64,000 bases of DNA from Prochlorococcus sp. AG-402-G19. GTDB lineage: Bacteria > Cyanobacteriota > Cyanobacteriia > PCC-6307 > Cyanobiaceae. Below the pieces are notes generated by a model. It searched no databases and was not told where the DNA came from. It saw only the letters and a program-made list of their open reading frames with translations. Of the stretch, positions 1 to 10,536 are shown one piece after another. Position numbers and translations under genes: made by a program. Position 1 is the first letter of the stretch. Every line of letters starts with the position of its first letter. Where the stretch lies: contig QCHU01000001.1 in NCBI GenBank assembly GCA_003279455.1, forward strand, positions 62,001 to 126,000, in the 5' to 3' direction.

Positions 1-356
1 TAGTTAAAGATGTAAAAAAAGAATTATCCAATCAAATCGATTTAGCATTATCTAAAGGCATAAATAATGATCAAATAATTATTGATCCTGGAATAGGTTT
101 TGCGAAGAATGTTGATCAAAACTTAACCCTTCTAAAAAATATAGAAGAATTTGTTTATATGAATTATCCAGTATTAGTAGGTGCTTCTAGAAAAAGATTT
201 ATTGGGTCAGTTATCAATGAACCTGACCCTAATAAAAGAATATTTGGAACCTCTGCAGTAGCCTCTCGATGTGTGATTGCAGGTGTTGATATTTTAAGAG
301 TTCATGATGTTAAACAAATTTCTCAGGTGATAATAATGACCAAGTCAATTATTTAA
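1..356 (+). CDS. folP: Dihydropteroate synthase, 3' part (5' end outside window)
   Basis: FolP joins para-aminobenzoate to the pterin pyrophosphate in cytosolic folate synthesis. The ORF track begins at an internal ATG (159), but the same frame is open from the first bases of the window. It reads through IIIDPGIGFAKN, the conserved DPGIGF segment, and then GASRKRFIG, the SRK motif that binds the pterin phosphate. Only about the last 118 residues are present. The stop lies 7 bp from the stop of chlH, so the two genes converge with almost no spacer. The identification is secure; the true start cannot be seen. Confidence 0.93.
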   Translation, partial: VKDVKKELSNQIDLALSKGINNDQIIIDPGIGFAKNVDQNLTLLKNIEEFVYMNYPVLVGASRKRFIGSVINEPDPNKRIFGTSAVASRCVIAGVDILRVHDVKQISQVIIMTKSII

Positions 357-363
357 TGTTTTT

Positions 364-3300
364 CTAATCTTCTTTATTTACTCCTTCAATTCTATCTTCT
401 ACTTCTTGATAAAGTTCTTTCAACTGTTCAATATTTTCATCGGATGTTTCCCAATATCCTCTCCCATTAACTTCCAACAATGTACCGACTATTCTTCTAA
501 AACTATGAGGATTCAATTCCATTAATCTTTTCCTCATCTCTGGATCATTTATAAAAGTTTCATTTGACTCTTCATATACGAAATTATCAACTTGGCCACT
601 AGTTGCACTCCATCCTAATGTGTAATTAAGTCTGTTCGATACTTCTCTTACTCCCTCATATCCAGACTTCAGCATTCCTTCGTACCATTTTGGATTAAGT
701 AATTTTGTTCTTGAATCTAATCTAATAGTTTCACTTAGTGATCTTACCTGAGCATTGGCTGTAGTTGTATCTGCTATGTAACTGCTGGGAGCTTTACCAT
801 CATCTCTAAGATTTTTAATTAAATTTGTTGGGTCAGAGTCAAAATAATGACTTACATCTGTGAGGGATATTTCTGAAGAATCAAGGTTTTGGAAAGTAAC
901 GTCAGCTGTTTTCATAACAGATTCAAATACATCCCTGTTCTGATTCATCTCCCCTGGATTATCAGCGTTAAAAGCATAAGTTTTCCTTGAAAGATACATT
1001 TCTTGTAACTCATTTTCTTCTTCCCATGTTGAGTTCTCTACAGCTAAGTTAACATTCGAGCTATAACTTCCACTTGCATTTGAGAAAACTCTGCTTGCAG
1101 ATTCCCTAATACTTTTCCCTTCCTTTTCTGCCTGCTCAAGTGCATGTTTTCTTACGAAATTTTTATCAAGTGGTTCATCTGCCTCAGCAGCCATTTTTAC
1201 AGCTTGATCAATTAATGCCATTTGATTAATAAATAAATCTCTAAAGACACCAGAACAGTTCACTACTACATCAATTCTTGGTCTTCCTAATTCTTCAAGA
1301 GATAAGAGCTCTAATTTATTGACCCTTCCAACCGAGTCTGGCTTTGGTTTCACACCTACGAACCAAAGGATTTGAGCAAGTGATTCTCCATATGTTTTTA
1401 TGTTATCAGTACCCCAAAGTACGCAAGCAATAGTTTCGGGCCATGTACCTTGCTCCTCTTTTTGTCTTTCAATAAGCTTGTCAACAACACCTTTAGCAGA
1501 AGCCACAGCAGCTACTGTTGGTATCGATTGGGGATCTAGTGCATGAATATTTTTACCACTGGGTAATACTCCAGGGTTCCTTATGGGATCTCCACCTGGA
1601 CCAGGAATAACATAATCACCATCTAAAGCTTTTAACAAGCTCTCCATTTCTTTATCTGCACATATTTGTTCTAAACAAAATCTCAAATAGTCAAACAATT
1701 TATCCAGTGAATTTGAATTTACATTTTCAAAACCTGCTTTCTTCGCTGATGCTTGCCATGGCGAAGGGATTGAGAAACCAATTCCTCTTAAAAATTCAAC
1801 AATTAGAGTCCAAATATTCTTCTTCATATTTACTCTGCCATCTCTTCCTGTAAGAGACTTAACCATTGAACCAACGGATTCTCTAGAAGTTTCTGTAATT
1901 AATTTATTAAGTTCAACATCTTCTAATTTTCCCTTGTTATTTCCTTCATAAACTTCCTCAATCGTTTTCCCTTTTGCTTCAGCTAATAAACCTGGTAAAG
2001 ATCTGATTCCATCATCTTCTCTTTCTATAGATGCGATACTTACCAATGTTGCAATAGCTTCTTCAGCAGTGGCGGGTTTTCCAATTGTGTGTAAGCCGCA
2101 AGGTAATAATCGACTTTCTATTTCCATTAATTGTTTATAAACATTTCCTACTACCAAATCTCTTTCATCTATGTCCAATTCGGAGGCATCTTTTTCAGGA
2201 AGTTTTACATCTTCGTCTAGATTACATTTCTTTGATGTTTCAACTATTGCATTAACAATTTGAATTCCTCTTCCACTCTCTCGCAACTGTTGATAAGAAC
2301 CAACTAATTCTCCAAGTTCCTTTAGTCCTTTGTATAGTCCGGCATTTTCTGCTGGAGGAGTTAAATAACTAATTGTTGATGCATATCCTCTTCTTTTTGC
2401 GATTGTTGCTTCCGAAGGATTATTAGCGGCATAGTAATAGAGATTAGGTAAGCCTCCAATTAATGAATCGGGATAACAAGTCTCACTCATACCCATTTGT
2501 TTCCCAGGCATGAACTCAAGAGATCCATGGGTACCAAAATGTAGAACTGCGTCTGCCTTCCAAACTTTTTCTAAATATGTGTAATAAGCTGCAAAGCCAT
2601 GATGTGGACTAGCACTTCTGGAATAAAGCAATCTCATTGGATCGCCTTCATATCCAAAGGTTGGTTGTACTCCAACAAATACATTCCCAAATTCTTTACC
2701 ATATATAAGAAGATTTTGACCGTCACTATTTAAATTTCCAGGTGGCTTTCCCCAGTTCTCTTCTAGCCTTTCAGAATAGGGAGTCAATTTTTCATATTCT
2801 TTTACGCTCATTCGATGAGCTATTGATAGTTCCGGAGAACCTTGTAATGCTTCAGGGTCATTAATTAATGTCTCCATAAGTTCCTTTGGATTCTTAGGCA
2901 TATCTTTTATGTCATAACCTTTCTGCTTCATTTCTTCTAAAACTCTATAAATTGAGCCAAAGACGTCTAAATATGCAGCTGTTCCAACATTTCCTTTATC
3001 TGGTGGAAAACTAAAGACAGTAATCGCTAATTTCTTCTGGTCTCTTTTTTTAATTCTTAGTGATGACCATCTAATAGCTCTTTCAGCTATTGCATCTACT
3101 CTGTCTTGGAGTGTATGTGCTTTTCCAGTGGCATCATCACGTCCGGATAAAACAATCGGTTCAATAGCTCCATCTAATTCAGGAATTGCAATTTGAAGAG
3201 CTACTTGAACTGGATGAAGACCAAGGTCACTACCCTCCCATTCTTGTGTCGTTTGGAAAACCAGAGGTAGAGCAACCATGTAAGGTCGATTGAGTTTCTT

Positions 3301-4377
3301 TAATGCCTCAACTGCTTTTGGATGATCTTGCCTTGCAGGTCCTCCTACAAGGGCAAAACCGGTAAGTGAGACAACCCCATCAACAATTGGTTTGTCAGGG
3401 TTAATTGGATCGTAATAAAATTCATTTACAGGCTTAGAAAAATCTAATCCACCACAAAAAATTGGAATGACTGTTGCTCCCCGATATTCCAATTCTTGAA
3501 TTACAGCGACATAGTGAGCATCATCTCCAGTAACAATATGACTCCTTTGAAGTACAAGACCAATTACTGGACCTGCCTTTGCCTTATTTGATAGATCCTC
3601 TCTAGAAGCTGTCCAATTTAGATATTCTTTTTTATCTTCAAACATATTTGGCGCTAAAGGATGCCAAATTCCTAAATCTGGAAAAACTTCTGGCTCTGCA
3701 ACTTCAATATTCTCTTTTTCAGTATTAAGTTCTGGAAAAACATATTTGTCACCAAGCATTAGTAGGAAATTTCTCAGATTATCTGGAGTTCCACCTAACC
3801 AATATTGAAAACTAAGCATAAAACTACGAGCGTCTTGTGCCTTGTCTACAGGTAGATACTTAAGAATTGATGGAAGAGTATTTAGAAGCTTCAACATTGA
3901 ATCTTGAAAGCCAGCACCACCTGCTTCTTTCCTCTTCTTCATGAAGTCGCCAATAATGCTTTTACTTTGACCTAACTGGGCCATAGAAAAAGTGCCCAAT
4001 TTGTTCAGTCGCATCACTTCTGGCATTGAAGGGAATACAACTGCAGCTTTAAGATTTTCTTTATGAGGTTCGACTGCTTCAACAACCTTTTGCGCTAAAT
4101 CTTCAATGAAAATCAATGAAGCTACAAATAAATCAGCATTTTCTATATCTTTTTTAAAGCTTTCATAATTTGCTGTATCTCTTAATTCTTCAATTAAATA
4201 TCCATTAAGTTCAATTCCAATAGGACCATTTTGAGAATTTAATGAGTTTGCAGCTTGTGTAAGAGCATTTTGATATTGAGGCTCAAGAACCACATAAACA
4301 GCCTTCATCACTGCCTTATGCTTGTGATTCTCGACAGGTGAAACTCTGCGATTGGCTGAGCGAACCTGTGTAAACAT
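364..4377 (-). CDS. chlH: Magnesium chelatase subunit H
   Basis: ChlH is the large porphyrin-binding subunit of Mg-chelatase. With ChlI and ChlD (not in this window) it inserts Mg2+ into protoporphyrin IX, the committed step to chlorophyll. The 1337-residue length is normal for the family. The CobN/Mg-chelatase motif [14 protein letters not shown] lies near residue 612, and glycine-rich [11 protein letters not shown] is in the C-terminal half. The N-terminal region ([13 protein letters not shown]) matches the ChlH cap domain. The start is chosen at [11 protein letters not shown] because the next upstream gene, dapB, is divergent. The paralogue CobN lies about 50 kb away in the same window and carries the same HGSLE motif. 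Confidence 0.97.
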   Translation of the reverse strand: MFTQVRSANRRVSPVENHKHKAVMKAVYVVLEPQYQNALTQAANSLNSQNGPIGIELNGYLIEELRDTANYESFKKDIENADLFVASLIFIEDLAQKVVEAVEPHKENLKAAVVFPSMPEVMRLNKLGTFSMAQLGQSKSIIGDFMKKRKEAGGAGFQDSMLKLLNTLPSILKYLPVDKAQDARSFMLSFQYWLGGTPDNLRNFLLMLGDKYVFPELNTEKENIEVAEPEVFPDLGIWHPLAPNMFEDKKEYLNWTASREDLSNKAKAGPVIGLVLQRSHIVTGDDAHYVAVIQELEYRGATVIPIFCGGLDFSKPVNEFYYDPINPDKPIVDGVVSLTGFALVGGPARQDHPKAVEALKKLNRPYMVALPLVFQTTQEWEGSDLGLHPVQVALQIAIPELDGAIEPIVLSGRDDATGKAHTLQDRVDAIAERAIRWSSLRIKKRDQKKLAITVFSFPPDKGNVGTAAYLDVFGSIYRVLEEMKQKGYDIKDMPKNPKELMETLINDPEALQGSPELSIAHRMSVKEYEKLTPYSERLEENWGKPPGNLNSDGQNLLIYGKEFGNVFVGVQPTFGYEGDPMRLLYSRSASPHHGFAAYYTYLEKVWKADAVLHFGTHGSLEFMPGKQMGMSETCYPDSLIGGLPNLYYYAANNPSEATIAKRRGYASTISYLTPPAENAGLYKGLKELGELVGSYQQLRESGRGIQIVNAIVETSKKCNLDEDVKLPEKDASELDIDERDLVVGNVYKQLMEIESRLLPCGLHTIGKPATAEEAIATLVSIASIEREDDGIRSLPGLLAEAKGKTIEEVYEGNNKGKLEDVELNKLITETSRESVGSMVKSLTGRDGRVNMKKNIWTLIVEFLRGIGFSIPSPWQASAKKAGFENVNSNSLDKLFDYLRFCLEQICADKEMESLLKALDGDYVIPGPGGDPIRNPGVLPSGKNIHALDPQSIPTVAAVASAKGVVDKLIERQKEEQGTWPETIACVLWGTDNIKTYGESLAQILWFVGVKPKPDSVGRVNKLELLSLEELGRPRIDVVVNCSGVFRDLFINQMALIDQAVKMAAEADEPLDKNFVRKHALEQAEKEGKSIRESASRVFSNASGSYSSNVNLAVENSTWEEENELQEMYLSRKTYAFNADNPGEMNQNRDVFESVMKTADVTFQNLDSSEISLTDVSHYFDSDPTNLIKNLRDDGKAPSSYIADTTTANAQVRSLSETIRLDSRTKLLNPKWYEGMLKSGYEGVREVSNRLNYTLGWSATSGQVDNFVYEESNETFINDPEMRKRLMELNPHSFRRIVGTLLEVNGRGYWETSDENIEQLKELYQEVEDRIEGVNKED

Positions 4378-4491
4378 CTTTTTCTTCTATCGGAATTCGA
4401 CCAAGCCTAGTGTTCAGTGGCCCTTTAGTGTGTTATTTAGTTAATGCGTGTTACAAGGGATATCAAATATGATTATAAAAAAAGCAATTCA

Positions 4492-5340
4492 ATGAGTTCT
4501 GCTAATCAATCAATACCAGTTTTAGTCGCAGGAGCCTTAGGCCGAATGGGATCTGAGGTGATTAAAGCAATTAATTCATCTAATGATTATGAACTAGTTG
4601 GCGCAATTGATAATCAGAAGGAAAAAGAAGGTCAAGACATTGGAACATTAATTGGCATAAGCCCGCTTGATGTATTTCTTTCTAGTGATTTTGAAGGTTC
4701 TCTCTGTGCTGCAAGTCAGAATGTCCCTAAAGATGGTTCAAACAATGCTGCTGTACTAGTTGATTTCACACATCCCAAAGTTGCTTATAGTCACACACGT
4801 ACATCTATTGCATATGGAGTCCATCCAGTAATTGGAACTACTGGAATAACATCAGATCAATTAGAAGATCTCTCTAAATTTGCAGAAAAGGCATCACTTG
4901 GTTCAGCAATTATTCCAAACTTTTCAGTAGGTATGGTATTGCTGCAGCAAGCTGCAGCAGCTGCGGCTCGTTTTTATGAGTTCGCTGAATTGACAGAGAT
5001 GCATCATAATAAAAAAGCTGATGCACCTAGTGGAACTTGTATTAAAACAGCTGAATTGATAGAGGAGCAACGCTCAAAGTTCAATAAATCTTTAGTGAAC
5101 GAGGAAGAATCTATAGAAGGTTCTCGAGGTGGTTCTCGTCCTAGTGGCTTAAGGCTTCATTCGGTAAGGTTACCCGGACTAGTTGCTCATCAACAAGTCA
5201 TGTTTGGGTCTAATGGAGAAACTTATGAGTTAGCTCATAACACTATTGATCGTTCTGCTTATATGCCTGGTGTTTTGTTAGTGATTAAAAAAATTAGATC
5301 ATTCAATAAATTGGTTTATGGGTTAGAGAAAATTCTATAG
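4492..5340 (+). CDS. dapB: 4-hydroxy-tetrahydrodipicolinate reductase
   Basis: DapB reduces 4-hydroxy-tetrahydrodipicolinate with NAD(P)H in the diaminopimelate pathway to lysine and peptidoglycan. The Rossmann motif is GALGRMG. The catalytic segment EMHHNKKADAPSGT carries the family histidines and the substrate-binding KxDxPSGT. The ORF track starts at 4444, but I place the start at the ATG at 4492 because the nucleotide-binding strand then begins about ten residues in, as is usual. The extra 16 residues of the longer form are basic and unremarkable. The gene is divergent from chlH, and a membrane-protein gene follows after 12 bp. dapF, from the same pathway, sits at the other end of the window. 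Confidence 0.95.
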   Translation: MSSANQSIPVLVAGALGRMGSEVIKAINSSNDYELVGAIDNQKEKEGQDIGTLIGISPLDVFLSSDFEGSLCAASQNVPKDGSNNAAVLVDFTHPKVAYSHTRTSIAYGVHPVIGTTGITSDQLEDLSKFAEKASLGSAIIPNFSVGMVLLQQAAAAAARFYEFAELTEMHHNKKADAPSGTCIKTAELIEEQRSKFNKSLVNEEESIEGSRGGSRPSGLRLHSVRLPGLVAHQQVMFGSNGETYELAHNTIDRSAYMPGVLLVIKKIRSFNKLVYGLEKIL

Positions 5341-5352
5341 TCATTAATACAA

Positions 5353-6000
5353 ATGCTTTTTCCGATTAAGCAAAAAGAGATAAATAAATTGATCCCTTCA
5401 GTTGCAACAGGGACTCAATTTAATTCAGCTTTGGGTAACCCTCAGAAAATTTTCCAACGCATTTTGATCTCGGCAATTGGTGGTGTAATAACATTGCTCA
5501 TAAGCCAAAGTCAAGTAACAAGTCAGTTTTACTCTTTATGGTTGGTTTTGGGCGTAGTTTTTCTTTTATACATTTTATGGGGACCAATTCTTGAAGCTAG
5601 TAGGAAAAACTCTAAGTTTAAAAGTTTTTCTTTTTCGGCATTAGTTGATGGTTATATTTCTGATGTTTACGTAGAAGATAGGGTAGAAAATCAACAGGAA
5701 CAAGCTAATAGAGATGGAAGATTAGAGGTTTTAGAAAAAAAAAGAACATGGGTCATTTTGGAGATAGAAGATGAAGATGGATTTATAGGAAAAATTAGTT
5801 TTCCATTACAAAATAAGTTCAATATACTTACTAAAGGAATGAGAATTAACTGTGTAGTCTTTAGTAATAGAAGAGACTTTGAAAGGATACAAGCGATAAG
5901 CGATGCCTGGTGCCCAGAAATTAATTTATGGGTTGGTTCTTATCCATTTCTTCTCAGACCTGCATTCGAAGAATTTGTTAATATGAAAATTCTTAACTAA
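5353..6000 (+). CDS. Conserved cyanobacterial two-helix membrane protein, function unknown
   Basis: This 215-residue protein has two adjacent hydrophobic helices at about residues 35-50 and 58-77 (GGVITLLIS, LWLVLGVVFLLYILWGP). A soluble C-terminal domain follows, with an acidic segment and a beta-rich ending. It resembles a family conserved across cyanobacteria, often loosely labelled a phosphate-transporter permease; I see no transporter signature to justify that name. It lies 12 bp after dapB and probably shares its transcript. No catalytic motif was recognised. The coding call is strong because of length, position and codon use; the role is unknown. Confidence 0.8.
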   Translation: MLFPIKQKEINKLIPSVATGTQFNSALGNPQKIFQRILISAIGGVITLLISQSQVTSQFYSLWLVLGVVFLLYILWGPILEASRKNSKFKSFSFSALVDGYISDVYVEDRVENQQEQANRDGRLEVLEKKRTWVILEIEDEDGFIGKISFPLQNKFNILTKGMRINCVVFSNRRDFERIQAISDAWCPEINLWVGSYPFLLRPAFEEFVNMKILN

Positions 6001-6033
6001 TTATTATTTATAATAACTGATATAATATAAACC

Positions 6034-7146
6034 ATGAATATAGCAATTGTAGGTTCCGGGTTAACTGGATCACTAGCAGCAATATCATTGGCGAGTGCTG
6101 GCTGTAGAGTTGATCTTTATGAAAGATTATCTGATCAAGAACTTGTAAATAGAGATCGAACATACGCTATTACACATTCCTCTAGAAAAATATTAATAAA
6201 TCTAGGAATCTGGTCCCATTTGCAAACTCATCTAGTACCATTTCAATATCTCAATGTGATTGATTATGAATTAAATAAAAAATTTAGATTTCTAGTAAAT
6301 GATTTAGATATATCTGATCAAAAATATTCAGCTGTAGGCTGGATTGTAGAGCATAAAAATATAATGGATACAATATTAGAATTTATTGCAAAAATTGAGA
6401 ATATTAATAAAATACCTACTTCTGTTATACCTAATACAAATAATTACGACTTAATTGTTGCAGCAGATGGATCAAATTCAGCTATTAAGAAAAAGCTTAA
6501 AACTCCATCCTTTAATTTTAATTATGATCAAATCTGTATTACAGCCAGGGTTTTATTAAGAGGTGTTGATTCTAATGAAGCATTCGAAATATTAAACTCT
6601 GAGGGTCCTTTTGCTGTTTTACCTCTAGGAGGAGATTTATTTCAAATTATTTGTAGTCAATCAATAGCTAAAGGCACACATAATAAGACTTTATCTAAAT
6701 CATTATTTTTAGACTATATATCAACAATTCTTCCTTATGGTATAGAGCCAGATACAATAATTGATGATCCAACTTATTTTCCTATAAATTTCGTTTTCAA
6801 TTACTCATTCTTCTCGGGCAAATATATTTATATTGGTGAATCTGCTCACAAAATTCATCCAGTAGCGGGACAAGGATTAAATCTTTGCTGGAGAGATGTT
6901 AAATGCCTTTCAAATATCGTTTCGATACCTTTTTTAAAAAATAATTATTCTTTTATCCCTTTTTTATACTCATTTTCAAGATTTTTTGATGTTCTGTTAA
7001 TATCAATATTAACTGACAGCTTGGTAAGATACTCTAGAAGTAATTTTAATATTTTTATGGTACCAAGGTCATTAACTTTCTTTATTTTAAAAAAATCAAA
7101 AATTATTAGAAGATATATACTTAATTTAATGACAAATGGAGTATAA
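6034..7146 (+). CDS. UbiH/Coq6-like FAD-dependent monooxygenase
   Basis: This is a 370-residue flavoprotein of the aromatic-hydroxylase type. The N-terminal dinucleotide motif is GSGLTG, followed by an acidic strand end (YER). The middle segment is VAADGSNSAI (the DG motif). The FAD ribityl motif GESAHKIHPVAGQGLN has Glu where most members have Asp. The C-terminus is rich in aromatic and hydrophobic residues, suggesting membrane association. In proteobacteria the family hydroxylates ubiquinone precursors; in cyanobacteria the substrate is not established and could be a quinone or another aromatic. The preceding spacer is 33 bp and very AT-rich. Confidence 0.85.
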   Translation: MNIAIVGSGLTGSLAAISLASAGCRVDLYERLSDQELVNRDRTYAITHSSRKILINLGIWSHLQTHLVPFQYLNVIDYELNKKFRFLVNDLDISDQKYSAVGWIVEHKNIMDTILEFIAKIENINKIPTSVIPNTNNYDLIVAADGSNSAIKKKLKTPSFNFNYDQICITARVLLRGVDSNEAFEILNSEGPFAVLPLGGDLFQIICSQSIAKGTHNKTLSKSLFLDYISTILPYGIEPDTIIDDPTYFPINFVFNYSFFSGKYIYIGESAHKIHPVAGQGLNLCWRDVKCLSNIVSIPFLKNNYSFIPFLYSFSRFFDVLLISILTDSLVRYSRSNFNIFMVPRSLTFFILKKSKIIRRYILNLMTNGV

Positions 7147-7162
7147 CATATATTATATATAA

Positions 7163-7366
7163 ATGATTAATAATGAAATCAATCCAGCCTCCGAAGAACT
7201 GTGCAACTTTATAATTGATAAAATTGGCATAAATAAGAGTGCATTGGAACTTGGGCTGAAAAGATCCTCTGTTAATAATGCACCACTACCTATTGTAATG
7301 TTGAGTTATGGTTTAATAACTATAACTCAACTAAATTTGATACTTTCGTGGTTAAACGATAATTAA
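7163..7366 (+). CDS. DUF2949 family small protein
   Basis: This 67-residue protein matches the cyanobacterial DUF2949 pattern. An N-terminal helix (EELCNFIIDKIGI) is followed by a segment of type LPIVMLSYGLITITQLNLI and a terminal tryptophan-leucine (SWLN). It is predicted soluble and helical. The function of the family is unknown. It starts 16 bp after the FAD monooxygenase and is probably co-transcribed with it. The family assignment is from memory of the motif, not a search. Confidence 0.78.
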   Translation: MINNEINPASEELCNFIIDKIGINKSALELGLKRSSVNNAPLPIVMLSYGLITITQLNLILSWLNDN

Positions 7367-7901
7367 TAATTGATTAGTTATTCTAATAGCAAATTAAGTT
7401 TAAATTAAATCAATAATTAAGCTAAACAAGAAATGAATATCATATAAATCACCCAATATTTATATTATCAATTTAGAAACTATATTTTTTAGTTTCGACT
7501 CTCGCAAGTAAATAATTTAATATAATTATTTTTCAATTATTTCTGATTAATATCCAATCTATATTCATATTAAAAATTTTAATATTAGGTTTCCTAATAT
7601 TAATGATTTGGACTTTTATTAAAGACAAAATCAGATAAAAATTAAAATTATCTAGATCATTTCCTATCAATACTATCATGATTTATAGTAGATATAATAT
7701 TTGTTAAGCAAGCTTAATTCATACCATATCATCGGATATTCATATATGTCGTTTATATCTTTAATCAAGATTAATGTTTTTGAAAAATTTTTTTTTTATG
7801 TACTCTCTCAAGTTTTCCATTATTAGGAATTATTGGTGTGCGATTATTTTAAACTAACAATAAAGCTAGCCAATCTTCAATCTGCTGTCATTATTTAAAG
7901 T
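7367..7901. other. 535-bp AT-rich spacer without a gene
   Basis: Both strands were read. The longest ATG-initiated frame noticed is about 19 codons (near 7799) and has no support. The stretch is extremely AT-rich with short A and T runs. It must contain the promoter of the DUF3038/DUF4335 pair, but no clear hairpin, RNA gene or repeat was found. Confidence 0.6.
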
Positions 7902-8489
7902 ATGAAGAAATCCAATTTAAATTCTACGCAGGTCAACAATGGCTCAAAGCATCTAGATAGTACTATCCGTGAAACTTATTGTAATTGCGTGATTGCAAAT
8001 GATGCTTCAAGAAAAATTGATTTTTTAATATTAGTTATTGAGACACTTCAAATCAATGCGACTGATTCCCTATTATTAAAGGCAAAAAATATTGGCCTGT
8101 CAGATGATTTTTCAAGTAGAGTTCAATTTTGGAAAATGAGATGCTCCAATCCTCTAAGGAATACTCATACACTTACATCTCTAACTTCTGAGCAGATTGA
8201 TTCACTTGTTGAACTTATTTCCCATATGGCAGAAAATCTCTACCCCCTTATTAGGCAGTTACTCTCTTCAAAGGAACCAAAGAAACTTAGTCAGGAACGA
8301 TGGCTTTTATTTACTTCACGACTCAAGGCACTCATACGTAAAAGGATGAATATTAAACGGAGCTATATTGCTTCGTTGTTAGGTGAAGACAATAATGAAC
8401 CTTTTAGAGAGTTATTAGTCATACTCTCACTATCCTGTGGAGAAGGGGGAGCTAATCGCTTGAAAGCCTCTTTATATCATCAATCATAG
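7902..8489 (+). CDS. DUF3038 family protein
   Basis: This 195-residue helical protein has no membrane segment and no recognisable catalytic motif. Its length, the ERWLLFTSRLKALIRKRMN-like central part and the pairing with a DUF4335 gene fit the cyanobacteria-restricted DUF3038 family. The downstream gene starts 9 bp after the stop, so the two form a transcriptional unit, and this pairing is a recurring arrangement in cyanobacteria. The function is not known. The C-terminal part (SCGEGGANRLKASLY) is the most conserved-looking segment. Confidence 0.78.
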   Translation: MKKSNLNSTQVNNGSKHLDSTIRETYCNCVIANDASRKIDFLILVIETLQINATDSLLLKAKNIGLSDDFSSRVQFWKMRCSNPLRNTHTLTSLTSEQIDSLVELISHMAENLYPLIRQLLSSKEPKKLSQERWLLFTSRLKALIRKRMNIKRSYIASLLGEDNNEPFRELLVILSLSCGEGGANRLKASLYHQS

Positions 8490-8498
8490 AATTTATAT

Positions 8499-9107
8499 AT
8501 GATTAACTTATCTTATAGATTTGATCAAAACTCTTCATCCCTACAAATCTCAGGGATGCCAGATGTATCAAATGGAGACTCGGAAAATACTATCGGAATT
8601 TTATCATCATGGTCATTGAAAATCATTGGTTCTCCCCTACTTGAGGGAGAGAAGGAACATCTTGATAATTTAATGCAAGTTATACTTAAATATTCCAGAT
8701 CCTATATCTCTGGAATTAGAAAAACATTTGTATCTAATAAAAAAATAATCACAATATCTCCCTTCGGTATGAGTCATAAGTTACTACTAAAAAGTACAAA
8801 GGAAGGTATTAATCCTTTAGAAATAATTTTAGATGACTCTGAATTGTCAGATCTAACGCGATGCATGGACCTTTTAAGATTTGATCCTAGATTTAATATT
8901 CGATGGGATATCAATCAGGAAAGACCATTTAGAAAAAAATATATCCTTAATAACCAATCAAATTCAAATAAAAATATTAATTTCCTATATGCTCTTATTA
9001 TCTTTTCATTTGCTAGTACTTTACTAATATTATTTCCGACAAATGATAAGTATGAGTTACAAGAATTCACTAACAGTAGTCAAACCTTATCCAAACCAAC
9101 TGAGTAA
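8499..9107 (+). CDS. DUF4335 family protein with C-terminal membrane anchor
   Basis: This 202-residue protein is the partner of the DUF3038 gene 9 bp upstream. The N-terminal half follows the DUF4335 pattern, with LSSWSLKIIGSPLLEGEKE followed by a helix ending in SYISGI. A single hydrophobic helix near residues 164-178 (FLYALIIFSFASTLLILF) suggests a membrane anchor near the C-terminus. No enzymatic motif was seen. Function unknown; the two-gene unit suggests that the proteins act together, which is an inference. Confidence 0.78.
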   Translation: MINLSYRFDQNSSSLQISGMPDVSNGDSENTIGILSSWSLKIIGSPLLEGEKEHLDNLMQVILKYSRSYISGIRKTFVSNKKIITISPFGMSHKLLLKSTKEGINPLEIILDDSELSDLTRCMDLLRFDPRFNIRWDINQERPFRKKYILNNQSNSNKNINFLYALIIFSFASTLLILFPTNDKYELQEFTNSSQTLSKPTE

Positions 9108-9243
9108 GATATAAAATTATAATATTTTTATTATATAATTTTGAAAGGAAGTATAGTTAATCTACCCTAATTTATTAAATTATACTTTAGTTGATAATAG
9201 TTTACTGATATAATAAATTTAGCTTAAAGAAAAAATTAGTTTA

Positions 9244-9894
9244 ATGAAGCTTTCTTCTAAAGATAGAGAGAAAATTGATAATAATGACGATCAAATCTTT
9301 TATCAACAACCAAGATATGTTCATCACCTTAGCAATTCTTTTAGAACTAGACTTACAAGCATCTACTCAGAATATCTACTAAATCATCATGTGATTCTTG
9401 ATTTAATGAGTAGTTGGGTAAGCCATTTACCATTAAATATGAGATATAAAAAAGTAATTGGCCATGGGATGAATGAAGATGAGTTGGGTGCAAATAAGAG
9501 GCTTGATAAGTTCTGGATCCAAAATTTAAATAAGATACAAAATATGCCATTTGAAGATTCATCTATTGATGCTGGATTAATAGTTGCCGGTTGGCAATAT
9601 CTTCAATATCCTGAAAAAGTTTCATTAGAATTATCAAGAATTATCAAATCAGATTCATTATTGATAATATCTTTCACTAATCGTGCATTCTGGAGCAAAG
9701 CTCCAAATATATGGACATATTCGTCTGAAGAAAATAGACTTGAATACGTTAAGAGTGTTCTAACTGCTAACGGTTGGAGAATTGATAAAATATTTAATGA
9801 AAAAACCCATGAAGATAAGCTTTTTGGGTTTTATTCAGCAGAGGGTGATCCTTTCTTTTCTATAATTGCAAGAAACAATAAGTCTCAAAACTGA
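9244..9894 (+). CDS. Class I SAM-methyltransferase-like protein
   Basis: This 216-residue protein has a Rossmann methyltransferase outline. Motif I is weak (VILDLMSSWVSHLP, with the usual glycines replaced). A GHGMNEDEL turn could be motif II. It continues with MPFEDSSIDAGLIVAGWQYL (motif IV region) and ELSRIIKSDSLLIISFTNR (motif VI region). This arrangement is typical of a cyanobacterial and plant methyltransferase-like family in which motif I is diverged, so real methylation activity is uncertain. The gene lies between the DUF4335 gene and a thioredoxin-like gene on the same strand. Confidence 0.72.
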   Translation: MKLSSKDREKIDNNDDQIFYQQPRYVHHLSNSFRTRLTSIYSEYLLNHHVILDLMSSWVSHLPLNMRYKKVIGHGMNEDELGANKRLDKFWIQNLNKIQNMPFEDSSIDAGLIVAGWQYLQYPEKVSLELSRIIKSDSLLIISFTNRAFWSKAPNIWTYSSEENRLEYVKSVLTANGWRIDKIFNEKTHEDKLFGFYSAEGDPFFSIIARNNKSQN

Positions 9895-9943
9895 ATTACT
9901 TGTTATTAATATGTATATTTAGTATTAGAACACTAGAGTTTTT

Positions 9944-10252
9944 ATGTCTTATTCTCTAATTAAATTTAGTTCTGAGGATTGCGGAACCTGTCACAGAATG
10001 AGTTTCTTTGACTCTAAAGTTGCAACTGAATTAGGTATTGAATTTATCAGCGTAAAGCTACAAGATACAGTGCTTTATAGAAAATATAGGCCAATATTAT
10101 TAAAACAATACCCTACAAAAGAGGGTATGGGCTGGCCAACTTATCTATTAGTTAATGAGCCAGAGGGTGAATTCGAAATTATTGGTGAGTTAAAGGGGGG
10201 AATTGCTAAGGGTGATTTTAGAGAAAGACTTTCAATCCTAATGTCAAAATGA
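9944..10252 (+). CDS. Thioredoxin-like protein with CGTC active site
   Basis: This 102-residue protein begins with the beta strand and CxxC of a thioredoxin fold: SLIKFSSEDCGTC, with cysteines at residues 13 and 16. The expected cis-proline is present in GWPTYLLV. The redox pair CGTC differs from the usual thioredoxin CGPC, so this is likely a specialised thiol reductant or oxidant rather than the main thioredoxin. There is no signal peptide, so it is presumed cytosolic. It converges on the next small gene, with 7 bp between stops. Confidence 0.8.
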   Translation: MSYSLIKFSSEDCGTCHRMSFFDSKVATELGIEFISVKLQDTVLYRKYRPILLKQYPTKEGMGWPTYLLVNEPEGEFEIIGELKGGIAKGDFRERLSILMSK

Positions 10253-10259
10253 TTAATAA

Positions 10260-10508
10260 CTAATTTACTGGTTGCATTAAGCCACCACTTCCTGAGTCGG
10301 AATCATCGTCATCGTTTCCTGTGTCTACAGTCAAAAGAGTGTAAACTCCTAGAGCGATAAGACTAATCATTCCGCTAAAAAGACTTAGTCCATATTGGTT
10401 AGTGCTAATTTCTATTACTTCACCCAAGGTAAAAATACTCAAATTTTGGAGACTATAGCAATTTTTTACAAAAAAAATGTTTTGATCAACCAATTGAAAG
10501 ATTGACAT
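10260..10508 (-). CDS. Small single-helix membrane protein with acidic tail
   Basis: The ORF is 82 residues. The part that looks conserved is the C-terminal half: a hydrophobic helix (LSLFSGMISLIALGVYTLL) followed by an acidic and glycine-rich tail (DDDDSDSGSGGLMQPVN). Similar GGLMQPV tails occur, as far as I recall, in tiny cyanobacterial membrane proteins. The first 30-35 residues look unlike coding sequence of that family, so the true start may be an internal TTG or other non-ATG codon just before EISTNQYGL. Function unknown; a thylakoid accessory protein is possible but not shown. Confidence 0.6.
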   Translation of the reverse strand: MSIFQLVDQNIFFVKNCYSLQNLSIFTLGEVIEISTNQYGLSLFSGMISLIALGVYTLLTVDTGNDDDDSDSGSGGLMQPVN

Positions 10509-10536
10509 ATCTAACTATTTAGAATTTGATAATTAT